From RUG708 sp050946535 (lineage in GTDB: Bacteria; Bacillota; Clostridia; Peptostreptococcales; Anaerovoracaceae), in NCBI GenBank assembly GCA_050946535.1, contig JBMNUZ010000022.1:1-10881 (forward strand): a stretch of DNA of 10,881 nucleotides, in the 5' to 3' direction. Of the stretch, positions 1 to 6,943 are shown piece after piece. Both the position numbers and the translations under genes were made by a program. The notes under the pieces are model-generated. The model did not search any database and was not told the DNA's origin. It saw nothing but the letters and a program-made list of their open reading frames with translations. How positions within the stretch are numbered: the first letter of the stretch is position 1; the number at the start of each line of letters is the position of its first letter.

Positions 1-117
1 ACGTTTTATCGCGTTTTCGTAGTCGGGATCAAGTCCTGACAGTTTGATGCTGCACGCGATCTGGTCCGGCTTCACTGAAACTTTCCCCGTTCCTGTAATT
101 CTTATTGTTCTTTCCAT
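1..117 (-). CDS. SIMPL-domain (DUF541-like) protein, N-terminal fragment, cut by the window edge
   Basis: Reading leftward from an ATG at 117-115, 39 codons are open to the window edge. The peptide starts MERTIRITGTGKVSVKPDQI and continues with IACSIKLSG. The pattern 'hxITGxGxVxVKPDxhxhxh' is the opening strand of SIMPL (DUF541) proteins, a family of periplasmic or surface proteins of poorly known function. There is no signal peptide before the motif, so this copy would be cytoplasmic or start differently. A Shine-Dalgarno AGAAGGG (127-133) lies 9 nt upstream, which supports this start. Family assignment rests on the short N-terminal motif only. The longer frame that overlaps it (220 to 29) lacks a good start and I regard it as a shadow. 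Confidence 0.7.
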   Translation of the reverse strand, partial: MERTIRITGTGKVSVKPDQIACSIKLSGLDPDYENAIKR

Positions 118-441
118 TGTTGTACGCCCTTCTATTTTTGTCCTTCCTATTCCGCATGAAAGTCAGTTGTGATCCGCTGATAGGATCTTTTTGAATTGCG
201 ATTACGTCTTTTCCCGGCAATCCATTCTACTAATCTTTCTCATTACCGCAGGACTTATTGTCTTCATCAACCGTGTCATGGTCGATCAAGAGCTGCAGTT
301 CCGGCGTGCTCGCCGGATATCCTTGTCCATATGGTCCCAAAGATACCATATGGGAAGAATAATGCATTTTTCATTGTGTTTGGAGTGTGGCCGAGCTTAT
401 TCTTCTCCTGTAATAACCAACAGCGAATTAGTAATCTGGAT
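118..441. other. Gene-free gap of 324 nt rich in inverted repeats
   Basis: No convincing gene is present between guaA and the SIMPL gene. Five inverted repeats are packed in: 171-175/183-187 (gatcc/ggatc), 266-272/280-286 (atcaacc/ggtcgat, one G-U pair as minus-strand RNA), 300-306/311-317 (tccggcg/cgccgga, perfect), 327-335/345-353 (ccatatggt/accatatgg, perfect) and 354-362/397-405 (gaagaataa/ttattcttc, perfect). None is followed by a clean T-run on the minus strand, so no classical terminator for guaA is seen. On the minus strand a 45-codon frame starting MHYSSHM is closed by a double TAG and reopens in the same frame. On the plus strand a TTG-start frame from 191 has a hydrophobic stretch but a weak ribosome binding site and runs into guaA. 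I call neither. Confidence 0.5.
300..405 (-). other. Cluster of three adjacent perfect stem-loops downstream of guaA
   Basis: In the minus-strand transcript, guaA is followed by a 9-bp stem (GAAGAATAA/TTATTCTTC, 34-nt loop), then with no gap a 9-bp stem (CCATATGGT/ACCATATGG, 9-nt loop), then after 9 nt a 7-bp GC-rich stem (TCCGGCG/CGCCGGA, tetraloop AGCA). All pairs are Watson-Crick. The cluster could be a 3' UTR structure that protects the guaBA message, a factor-dependent terminator, or part of a leader or small RNA ahead of the SIMPL gene. I do not recognise it as a known riboswitch. Confidence 0.45.
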
Positions 442-1986
442 TTATTCGAACTCTATCGTTCCAGGCGGTTTGCTGGTGCAGTCGTAGAACACCCGGTTGA
501 CGCCTCTGACTTCGTTCACTATCCTGTTCGTTACTTTTGAGAGGACATCCCACGGGAGCTGTGCCGCGTCTGCGGTCATGAAATCGCTTGTGTTTACAGC
601 CCTGAGCGCGATCGCGTAGTCGTACGTCCTGAAATCGCCCATGACTCCTACAGATCTCATGTTTGTGAGCGCCGCAAAGTACTGGCCGAGACCCTTGTCG
701 AGACCTGCAGCGGCGATTTCCTCGCGGAATATCGCGTCAGCCTCCTGAACGATCTTTACCTTTTCCTCCGTAACTTCGCCTATAATGCGGATGCCGAGAC
801 CCGGACCCGGGAACGGCTGTCTGTTTACAAGTTTTTCAGGAATTCCGAGCTCGCGGCCTACCGCGCGCACTTCGTCCTTGAAGAGCATTCTCAGAGGCTC
901 TATGATCTCTCTGAAATCGACGTGGTCAGGGAGCCCGCCTACATTGTGGTGTGACTTGATCGTAGCCGATTTACCGAGGCCGGACTCGATCACGTCAGGG
1001 TAGATCGTTCCCTGAACGAGATAGTCTACCGAACCGATCTTCTTCGCCTCTTCCTCGAATACACGTATGAATTCTTCGCCTATGATCTTTCTCTTCTTCT
1101 CCGGCTCCGTCACGCCTCTGAGCTTGTCGTAGAAGCGCTGCTGCGCGTTTATCCTGATGAAGTTTACGTCGTACGGACCGTCCGGGCCAAATACAGCTTC
1201 GACCTCGTCGCCCTCGTTTTTCCTCAGAAGGCCCTGATCCACAAATACACAGGTCAGCTGCCTGCCGATAGCCTTCGACATAAGCACTGCGGCGACAGAC
1301 GAATCTACACCGCCTGACAGGGCGCAGAGCGCGCGTCCGTCTCCGACCTTTTCGCGGATCGCTTCGATCGAGCTGTCCACGAACGAGTCCATCTTCCAGT
1401 CGCCTACGCATCCGCAGACTTTGAATAAAAAGTTGGAAAGTACCTTCTTGCCTTCCACCGAATGCGTCACTTCAGGATGGAACTGGACTGCGTAAAAACC
1501 TCTGTCTACGTCCTCCATGGCCGCTATCGGACAGTTCTCCGTAGACGCCGTGACGATAAATCCCTCAGGCTGCTTCGCAATGTAGTCGGTGTGGCTCATC
1601 CACGCGATGCTTTCGTTCGAAACGTCCGACAGCAGCAGCGAATCGGCGTCCGTAACGCGGACCTTCGTGCTCCCGTATTCGCTCACCTTAGCGGATTTTA
1701 CGGTGCCACCGAGCTGGTGAGCCATCATCTGCGCACCATAGCATATTCCAAGAATCGGAATGCCGAAACCGTAAAGCCTCTCGTCAGCGAGCGGAGACTC
1801 CGGATCATACACGCTGTTCGGGCCGCCCGTGAAGATTATGCCGTCGGGACGGCTCTCCTCTATTTTCTCGATTGCTTTTGTATATGGAACGACTTCCGCG
1901 TAGACGCTCAGATCTCTCACGCGCCTCGCAATCAGCTGATTGTACTGGCCGCCGAAGTCGATTACCATTATCGACTGGTGATTCAT
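442..1986 (-). CDS. guaA: GMP synthase (glutamine-hydrolysing)
   Basis: Converts XMP to GMP using ATP and glutamine, the last step of guanine nucleotide synthesis, in the cytoplasm. The 514-residue product is full length. The N-terminal class I glutamine amidotransferase domain (about 1-195) shows the nucleophile elbow GICYGAQ with Cys82, and the His170/Glu172 pair in FHPEV completes the triad. The ATP pyrophosphatase domain follows, with the P-loop SGGVDS at 224-229. The C-terminal dimerisation and XMP-binding domain includes QPFPGPGLGIRI (about 390-401) and ends KPPGTIEFE, close to the usual KPPxTIEWE ending. The gene starts 19 nt after guaB. The Shine-Dalgarno AGGGAG (1993-1998) is 6 nt before the ATG, so the two are almost surely cotranscribed. 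Identity is essentially certain. Confidence 0.98.
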   Translation of the reverse strand: MNHQSIMVIDFGGQYNQLIARRVRDLSVYAEVVPYTKAIEKIEESRPDGIIFTGGPNSVYDPESPLADERLYGFGIPILGICYGAQMMAHQLGGTVKSAKVSEYGSTKVRVTDADSLLLSDVSNESIAWMSHTDYIAKQPEGFIVTASTENCPIAAMEDVDRGFYAVQFHPEVTHSVEGKKVLSNFLFKVCGCVGDWKMDSFVDSSIEAIREKVGDGRALCALSGGVDSSVAAVLMSKAIGRQLTCVFVDQGLLRKNEGDEVEAVFGPDGPYDVNFIRINAQQRFYDKLRGVTEPEKKRKIIGEEFIRVFEEEAKKIGSVDYLVQGTIYPDVIESGLGKSATIKSHHNVGGLPDHVDFREIIEPLRMLFKDEVRAVGRELGIPEKLVNRQPFPGPGLGIRIIGEVTEEKVKIVQEADAIFREEIAAAGLDKGLGQYFAALTNMRSVGVMGDFRTYDYAIALRAVNTSDFMTADAAQLPWDVLSKVTNRIVNEVRGVNRVFYDCTSKPPGTIEFE

Positions 1987-2005
1987 GCTGTACTCCCTAT
2001 AGTCC

Positions 2006-3517
2006 TTAGAACGTCTGGCCGTTGCTCTTGTCCTTGAGTATTACGTCGTGTGCTCCGCCCTCTACGATGCTTGTCGCAGATACGAGAGTGAGCTTCGCCT
2101 TGTTCTGGAGTTCCTCGATCGAAAGTGCTCCGCAGTTGCACATCGTAGCCTTTACCTTTGCGAGAGACTGCTGCACGTTTTCTCTGAGCGAGCCGGCGTA
2201 AGGAACGTACGAGTCGACGCCTTCCTCGAATTTCAGCTTGGAACCTTCGCCGTCGTCGTAACGCTGCCAGTTGCGGGCACGGTTCGAACCCTCGCCCCAG
2301 TACTCCTTGACGTATGAACCGTTGACGTTGAGAACAGGGTTAGGAGATTCGTCGAAACGCGCGAAGTAGCGGCCGAGCATCATGAAATCTGCGCCCATGG
2401 CGAGTGCGAGAGTCATGTGGTAATCGTAAACGATTCCTCCGTCTGAGCAGATAGGAATGTAGATGCCGGTCTCCTTGAAATATTCGTCTCTGGCTTCAGC
2501 GACGTCCTGTACGGCTGTAGCCTGGCCGCGGCCTATACCCTTGGTCTCTCTCGTGATGCAGATCGAACCGCCGCCGATACCGATCTTGATGAAGTCTGCT
2601 CCTGCATCTGCAAGGAATCTGAAACCTTCCTTGTCAACCACGTTTCCTGCTCCGACCTTGACATCTTCTCCGAAAGTATCCTTGATATATCTGAGAGTTC
2701 TTCTCTGAAACTCCGAGAATCCCTCTGACGAATCGATGCAGAGCACGTCGACGCCTGCGTCGAGCAGTGCAGGAACTCTCTCTTCATAATCTCTTGTGTT
2801 TATTCCGGCGCCGACCATATAGCGCTTGTGAGCGTCGAGGATTTCATTTGGATTGCTTTTGTGAGCGTCGTAATCTTTTCTGAATACGAAACTTACGAGG
2901 CGCTGGTTTTCATCGATTATAGGGAGGGCGTTGAGCTTGTTGTCCCAGATGATGTCGTTCGCCTCCGAGAGTGTAACGCCTTCCTTCGCGTAGATCAGTT
3001 TCTCGAACGGAGTCATGAAGTTCGAAACCTTTTCGCTTCTCGGCATTCTGGAAATACGATAGTCTCTGCTCGTTACGATGCCGAGAACCTTTCCTTCAGC
3101 AGTGCCGTCCTCCGTGACAGCGATCGTGCTGTGCCCCGTCTTTTTCTTCAGATCGAGAACATCCTGAAGAGTCGCATCAGGACCGAGGTTCGAGTCGCTC
3201 TTTACGAATCCTGCCTTCGTAGCTTTTACGGCTCTTACCATTGCAGCTTCGTCTTCGACACTCTGAGAACCGTAGATAAAGGACATACCGCCTTCCTTGG
3301 CGAGAGCGACAGCCATGTTTTCACCAGAAACAGACTGCATGATAGCGGAAACCATAGGAATATTCAGCGAAATCGCAGGTTCTTCTTCACCTTTTCTGTA
3401 TTTGACGAGCGGAGTTTTCAGACTTACGTTGCTCGGAACACAGTCTGCCGATGAATATCCCGGAATGAGCAGGTATTCGCTGAAAGTATGTGATGGTTCT
3501 GAATAGTACTTTGCCAT
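2006..3517 (-). CDS. guaB: IMP dehydrogenase, Tritrichomonas foetus / clostridial type
   Basis: Oxidises IMP to XMP with NAD+, the committed step toward GMP. The 503-residue product has the (beta/alpha)8 barrel split by a CBS-pair (Bateman) domain at about 110-225 (GIVTSRDY and VFRKDY mark the two CBS repeats). The catalytic loop GIGGGSICITRE places the nucleophile at Cys320, IDSS gives Asp262 for NAD, and NWQRY gives the flap dyad Arg419-Tyr420. The start MAKYYSEPSHTFSEYLLIPG, the length and the one-residue offset of the key positions match what I recall of the T. foetus enzyme (503 aa; Cys319, Arg418-Tyr419). That enzyme is described as K+-independent and poorly sensitive to mycophenolic acid through Lys310 and Glu431; this protein has Lys311 and Glu432. 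A strong Shine-Dalgarno AGGGAGG (3524-3530) sits 6 nt before the ATG. guaA follows directly. Confidence 0.97.
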   Translation of the reverse strand: MAKYYSEPSHTFSEYLLIPGYSSADCVPSNVSLKTPLVKYRKGEEEPAISLNIPMVSAIMQSVSGENMAVALAKEGGMSFIYGSQSVEDEAAMVRAVKATKAGFVKSDSNLGPDATLQDVLDLKKKTGHSTIAVTEDGTAEGKVLGIVTSRDYRISRMPRSEKVSNFMTPFEKLIYAKEGVTLSEANDIIWDNKLNALPIIDENQRLVSFVFRKDYDAHKSNPNEILDAHKRYMVGAGINTRDYEERVPALLDAGVDVLCIDSSEGFSEFQRRTLRYIKDTFGEDVKVGAGNVVDKEGFRFLADAGADFIKIGIGGGSICITRETKGIGRGQATAVQDVAEARDEYFKETGIYIPICSDGGIVYDYHMTLALAMGADFMMLGRYFARFDESPNPVLNVNGSYVKEYWGEGSNRARNWQRYDDGEGSKLKFEEGVDSYVPYAGSLRENVQQSLAKVKATMCNCGALSIEELQNKAKLTLVSATSIVEGGAHDVILKDKSNGQTF

Positions 3518-3585
3518 TATTATCCTCCCTTAAGAATTGAATATATCCAGTTATCTATGGAAAAAGAAATATATATTATTCGATG

Positions 3586-4437
3586 TTACTCTGCGCTGAA
3601 GGACTCATCTTCGCTTTCTTCTGAAGCTCTCGCGTCAGCCGGTATGCTGTTGCCGAGATCGTTCTCCTCTACATACTCCTCTAGAGTGATGTTCTGATCG
3701 TAGATCTCCTTTGCAGCCGTTTTCCCTACATATCTTACGTGCCACGGCTCGTATGAATAGCCTGTAATGCTGTCCATTCCCTCCGGGAACCTGATAATGA
3801 AGCCGTATTTCCAGCAGTTCTCAGCGATCCATTTGCCGGCTTGCGTATCGCCGAATGCCGACGAATTCGCATAGTCGATTTCGCTTGTCGAAAGATCTGC
3901 CGCAAGCCCCGTCTGGTGTTCGCTTTCTCCCGGCCTCGCACTAGTCTTGTTCGCCTCGGCCTCGCCCTTCTGGGCTACATAGCTGTTGAACAGCTGCGTC
4001 TGGAATTCGTAGGATCTGTAAGCCGTCGTAACTACGACATCGATACCTTCCGCAGCAGCAGCCTCAGACATCAGATTGAACTGCTCGGCCGCCGTCTTTC
4101 TCATGCTCCAGCCCGCGGGCGATCTGTCTGTCGCCACGTATTCTACCTGCTGAAGATCGGACGGTTCGTATGTCGGCGCCAGGTGATTCTCCTCGTCTTT
4201 GTTAACGAGAATGAGATAGCCGTCTGCCACGTCCTGATCCAGCTGCTGCTGGGCCGATTCGCTTCGAGCGTCGCTTGTACTGGTCTCACCGCTGGTACTG
4301 CTCTCAGCCTCTGCCGAGTCTGCTGACGAAGAAACGCTGAGATCCGTGCTGCCGGATCCGCATCCCGTCACGAGCACCGCGGAAAACACAATGGCCAGAG
4401 CAAGCGCTGTCAGCCTGCCCGGCCTTCCGATTTTCAT
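3586..4437 (-). CDS. Lipoprotein D-alanyl-D-alanine carboxypeptidase, M15B (VanY/DacY-like)
   Basis: Predicted zinc D,D-carboxypeptidase that trims the terminal D-Ala from peptidoglycan stem peptides at the outer face of the membrane. The 283-residue product starts with a lipoprotein signal (basic MKIGRPGRLT, hydrophobic core, lipobox LVTGC with Cys26). A Ser/Thr/Glu/Ala-rich linker follows (about 28-66), typical of surface lipoproteins. The catalytic domain (about 75-255) has the M15 signature SEHQTGLAAD (172-181, zinc ligands His174 and Asp181) and EPWH (230-233, catalytic Glu230, zinc ligand His233). The acidic tail from about 256 is low complexity. A Shine-Dalgarno AGGAGG (4445-4450) is 7 nt before the ATG. 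It has its own candidate promoter next to the groEL terminator. It lies 68 nt upstream of guaB with no terminator seen between, so some read-through is possible. No vancomycin resistance genes are nearby, so housekeeping wall remodelling is the likelier role. Confidence 0.9.
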   Translation of the reverse strand: MKIGRPGRLTALALAIVFSAVLVTGCGSGSTDLSVSSSADSAEAESSTSGETSTSDARSESAQQQLDQDVADGYLILVNKDEENHLAPTYEPSDLQQVEYVATDRSPAGWSMRKTAAEQFNLMSEAAAAEGIDVVVTTAYRSYEFQTQLFNSYVAQKGEAEANKTSARPGESEHQTGLAADLSTSEIDYANSSAFGDTQAGKWIAENCWKYGFIIRFPEGMDSITGYSYEPWHVRYVGKTAAKEIYDQNITLEEYVEENDLGNSIPADARASEESEDESFSAE

Positions 4438-4508
4438 AAACTCTCCTCCTCACACCGCGGGGGCCTGTAAAATTCCTGTTTCCCACGCCCCGCATAGTCT
4501 GATTAGTT

Positions 4509-4537
4509 ATTTTACTATATATTTTAACACTTAGCAA
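4509..4537 (-). promoter_or_regulatory. Candidate sigma-A promoter for the carboxypeptidase gene
   Basis: On the minus strand, TTGCTA (4532-4537) and TAAAAT (4509-4514) are separated by 17 nt. They match the consensus hexamers at 4 and 5 of 6 positions. The next gene start is 72 nt downstream. The -35 box lies in the T-rich tail of the groEL terminator, which is consistent with a new transcription unit starting there. Confidence 0.5.
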
Positions 4538-4538
4538 T

Positions 4539-4574
4539 AAAAAAGAGCCGTGGAATGATATTCCACAGCTCTTT
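4539..4574 (-). terminator. Rho-independent terminator of groESL
   Basis: A 15-bp stem pairs 4542-4556 with 4560-4574 around a 3-nt loop. As minus-strand RNA all pairs form, with one U-G pair. It is followed by six U (complement of 4539-4544) and then AUU. It begins 49 nt after the groEL stop codon. On the plus strand one pair becomes a C-A mismatch and no gene lies upstream, so the minus strand is the working direction. Confidence 0.92.
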
Positions 4575-4622
4575 GTATATCTTTATTTTTGTACTTCTGA
4601 AGCCTTACCCTCAGGCAGCCGA

Positions 4623-6263
4623 TTACATCATGCCTGAGCCTGTTCCCATCTGGTTGCCCATCTGGTTTGCGAGTTCTTCAGGGCTCTGCTTCTTGAGCGT
4701 TACAACAACTGACTCTGTAGTGAGGAGCATTGCCGAAACCGAAGCAGCGTTCTGCAGTGCAGATCTCGTAACCTTTGTAGGGTCTACGATACCTGAACTC
4801 ATCATGTCGACGTATTCTTCAGTAGCAGCGTTGAAGCCTACTCCCTTCTCGCTGTTCTTAACCTTAGCTACAACTACCGAACCTTCGTAGCCGGCGTTCT
4901 CAGCGATCTGTCTTACAGGCTCCTCGAGAGCTCTCTCGATGATTGCAGCGCCTGTCTTTACGTCTCCGTCAACCGATTCAACATATTTGTGGACTGCTGG
5001 GAGAACATTGATGAGTGCTACGCCGCCGCCAGGAACGATGCCTTCTTCAACTGCAGCCTTTGTAGCATTGAGTGCGTCTTCGATTCTGAGCTTCTTCTCT
5101 TTCATCTCTGTCTCAGTAGCAGCACCTACTCTGATTACAGCTACGCCGCCAGTGAGCTTTGCAAGTCTCTCCTGGAGCTTTTCTTTGTCGTAATCCGAAG
5201 TAGTTTCTTCGATCTGAGCCTTGATTGTAGCGGCTCTGTCTGCGATAGCCTGCTTGTTGCTGTCGTTGTTGACGATGATTGTGTCGTCCTTTGTAACCTT
5301 GATCGTATCTGCGTGGCCGAGCTGTTCAATAGTGGTATCCTTGAGATCCATACCGAGGTCGTCCGAGATAACCGTACCGCCTGTGAGGACTGCGATATCC
5401 TGGAGCATTTCTTTTCTTCTGTCGCCGAAGCCAGGGCATTTAACGCATACGCATTCGAAAGTGCCTCTGATCTTATTGAGTACGATAGTTGCGAGAGCTT
5501 CGCCTTCAACATCGTCTGCGATGATGAGGAGCTTTCTGCCCATCTTTACGATCTGTTCGAGAACAGGCAGGATGTCCTGAATGTTTGAAATCTTCTTGTC
5601 AGTGATGAGGATGTAAGCATTGTTCAGAGTAGCTTCCATCTTGTCGCTGTCGTTTACCATGTAAGCTGAGAGGTAGCCTCTGTCGAACTGCATGCCTTCT
5701 ACGACGTCAAGTTCGTTGGCAAGTGACTTTGACTCTTCAACAGTAATTACGCCTTCCTTGCCGACCTTTTCCATAGCGTCGCCGATCAGACCGCCGACTT
5801 CAGTATCACCGGCTGATACGGAAGCAACCTGCTCGATTTCTTCTTTTGTCTCGGTCGACTTAGCGTTCTTGTGGAGTTCATCTACTGCAGTATCTACAGC
5901 GCCCTGGATACCTTTCTTGAGGTCCATAGGGTTTGCACCTGCAGCTACGTTCTTCAGACCTTCCTTGACGATGATCTGAGCGAGCAGTGTAGCAGTAGTA
6001 GTACCGTCGCCAGCGATGTCGTTCGTCTTGGTCGAAACTTCCTTTACGAGCTGAGCGCCCATGTTTTCGAACTCGTCTGTAAGTTCGATGTCTTTCGCGA
6101 TAGTCACACCGTCGTTAGTGATGAGCGGGCCGCCGAATTCTCTGTCGAGAAGTACGTTTCTGCCCTTAGGTCCGAGCGTGATCTTTACTGTATTTGCAAG
6201 CTTGTCAACGCCAGCTTCGAGTTTTCTTCTTGCTTCTTCGCCGAATTTAATGTCTTTAGCCAT
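4623..6263 (-). CDS. groEL: Chaperonin GroEL (Hsp60)
   Basis: ATP-driven 14-mer folding chaperonin of the cytoplasm, working with GroES. The 546-residue product is full length and colinear with other bacterial GroELs. Visible landmarks are KDIKFGEEAR at the start, the nucleotide-binding GPKGRNVLLD (31-40), NDGVTIAKDIEL with Asp51, GDGTTTATLLAQ (85-96, Asp86), catalytic Asp396 in IEDALNAT, and PGGGVAL (411-417). The tail is QMGNQMGTGSGMM, a Gly/Met-rich end like the usual GGM tail. The apical strand that normally reads VxAVKAPGFGDRRK reads CVCVKCPGFGDRRK here, with Cys271, Cys273 and Cys276. I find no other cysteine in the protein. A Shine-Dalgarno AAGGAG (6274-6279) is 10 nt from the ATG. The 155-nt gap after groES is longer than usual and contains two stem-loops. 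Confidence 0.99.
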   Translation of the reverse strand: MAKDIKFGEEARRKLEAGVDKLANTVKITLGPKGRNVLLDREFGGPLITNDGVTIAKDIELTDEFENMGAQLVKEVSTKTNDIAGDGTTTATLLAQIIVKEGLKNVAAGANPMDLKKGIQGAVDTAVDELHKNAKSTETKEEIEQVASVSAGDTEVGGLIGDAMEKVGKEGVITVEESKSLANELDVVEGMQFDRGYLSAYMVNDSDKMEATLNNAYILITDKKISNIQDILPVLEQIVKMGRKLLIIADDVEGEALATIVLNKIRGTFECVCVKCPGFGDRRKEMLQDIAVLTGGTVISDDLGMDLKDTTIEQLGHADTIKVTKDDTIIVNNDSNKQAIADRAATIKAQIEETTSDYDKEKLQERLAKLTGGVAVIRVGAATETEMKEKKLRIEDALNATKAAVEEGIVPGGGVALINVLPAVHKYVESVDGDVKTGAAIIERALEEPVRQIAENAGYEGSVVVAKVKNSEKGVGFNAATEEYVDMMSSGIVDPTKVTRSALQNAASVSAMLLTTESVVVTLKKQSPEELANQMGNQMGTGSGMM

Positions 6264-6418
6264 TTTTATGCATCTCCTTGTAACTTATATATTCATGATC
6301 ATCTGATAATGGAATGTTCTATATTAATAACCATATTTGAAAAGCTGTACTTCCGACCGCTCCGCGGACAGTACAAAAGCCGTTCCACGGCAGACCTGCC
6401 GAAAAAGAACCGGCTTGA
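6264..6418 (-). other. Structured groES-groEL intergenic region with two stem-loops
   Basis: The 155-nt spacer holds two hairpins in the minus-strand transcript. The first starts 2 nt after the groES stop. Its outer stem AAGCCG/CGGCTT (6411-6416 with 6377-6382) is extended by TTC/GAA after a one-base bulge, has an inner stem CGGCA/TGCCG, and is followed by UUUUGU. The second pairs GTACT with AGTAC, with an inner TCCG/CGGA after a one-base bulge. No consensus promoter for groEL alone stands out in the AT-rich remainder. Possible roles are RNA processing or partial attenuation that sets the GroES:GroEL ratio. Confidence 0.5.
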
Positions 6419-6691
6419 TTACTCAACGACTGCCAGGATCGCATCGTAAGGCAGGATGATGAGCTTTTCGCCTTCATATTCGATCTCTGTGCCGCCGTAT
6501 TTCTTGAAGATTACCTTTGAGCCCTTCTTGATTCCTTCCATCTTTACATCTTCAGTTCCAGGTCCGATTTCCTGTACTTCCGCAACCTGAGGCTCTTCCT
6601 TTGCAGAGCTGGCAAGAATGATGCCGCCCTTTGTCTTTTCTTCTGCTTCAAGACGTTTAACTAAAACATTTGCACCAAGCGGTTTTATCAT
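6419..6691 (-). CDS. groES: Co-chaperonin GroES (Hsp10)
   Basis: Heptameric lid of the GroEL folding chamber. The 90-residue product starts MIKPLGANVLVKRLEAEEKT, the typical first strand ending in the K-x-x-E-x-E-E-K-T motif. The mobile loop follows (TKGGIILASSAKEEPQ, about 20-35, with the GGIIL type GroEL-binding core). The protein ends EYEGEKLIILPYDAILAVVE, close to the common 'hhhhxexDILAhhe' ending. Length is normal. A Shine-Dalgarno AAAGGAG (6701-6707) is 9 nt before the ATG. It is the first gene after the CIRCE operator and is cotranscribed with groEL. Confidence 0.98.
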   Translation of the reverse strand: MIKPLGANVLVKRLEAEEKTKGGIILASSAKEEPQVAEVQEIGPGTEDVKMEGIKKGSKVIFKKYGGTEIEYEGEKLIILPYDAILAVVE

Positions 6692-6748
6692 AATGATTAT
6701 CTCCTTTCGATTTCAAACTCTTATATAATTTTGTTTCTGACTTAGTTG

Positions 6749-6775
6749 TTAGCACTCAATCTCCTTGAGTGCTAA
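6749..6775 (-). promoter_or_regulatory. CIRCE operator (HrcA binding site)
   Basis: TTAGCACTC (6749-6757), a 9-nt spacer, then GAGTGCTAA (6767-6775): a perfect match to the CIRCE consensus in both arms and in spacing. It lies 4 nt downstream of the -10 box, covering the expected transcription start. HrcA bound here would therefore block initiation of groESL and release it on heat or protein stress. hrcA itself is not in the window. Confidence 0.98.
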
Positions 6776-6779
6776 TGAT

Positions 6780-6808
6780 AATTTACATCACTTCAATAGA
6801 TATGTCAA
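6780..6808 (-). promoter_or_regulatory. Sigma-A promoter of groESL
   Basis: On the minus strand, a consensus -35 TTGACA (6803-6808) and a -10 TAAATT (6780-6785, 4 of 6 matches) are separated by exactly 17 nt. The CIRCE operator follows at once. This gives a groESL 5' leader of about 80 nt. Confidence 0.85.
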
Positions 6809-6858
6809 GATAAAATTATAACTTCTTCTTATTTCTTTCGGCAGGCTTGAAAAGACTG

Positions 6859-6888
6859 AAAAAACGACGCTTTTCAGAGCGTCGTTTT
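6859..6888 (-). terminator. Rho-independent terminator of the ATPase/glycosylase operon
   Basis: A perfect 11-bp stem (6861-6871 with 6878-6888, arms aaaacgacgct/agcgtcgtttt) has a 6-nt loop. In the minus-strand RNA it is followed by six U (complement of 6859-6864, partly in the stem). It lies 235 nt after the glycosylase stop, beyond the tandem array, so the array would be part of the 3' UTR of that transcript. A smaller 6-bp inverted repeat (gccgcg/cgcggc, 6896-6901 and 6920-6925) lies just upstream of it in the transcript. Confidence 0.88.
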
Positions 6889-6943
6889 CCTCGCTGCCGC
6901 GCAGATTTTCCACTTGTCCCGCGGCCTGCCTTTTATATTTTTG

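Noticed and set aside
191..487. Plus-strand frame with a hydrophobic segment (ILLIFLITAGLIVFI)
   Set aside because: TTG start, weak upstream AGGA, overlaps the 3' end of guaA in antisense, and no family is recognised.
3518..3585. Separate guaB promoter or purine riboswitch
   Set aside because: The 68-nt gap is too short for a purine aptamer, and its AT-rich sequence has no convincing hexamer pair with 16-18 nt spacing.
3586..4437. Vancomycin resistance (vanY) cluster
   Set aside because: The M15B carboxypeptidase stands alone next to guaB; no vanR, vanS, vanH, vanA/B or vanX homologue is in the window.
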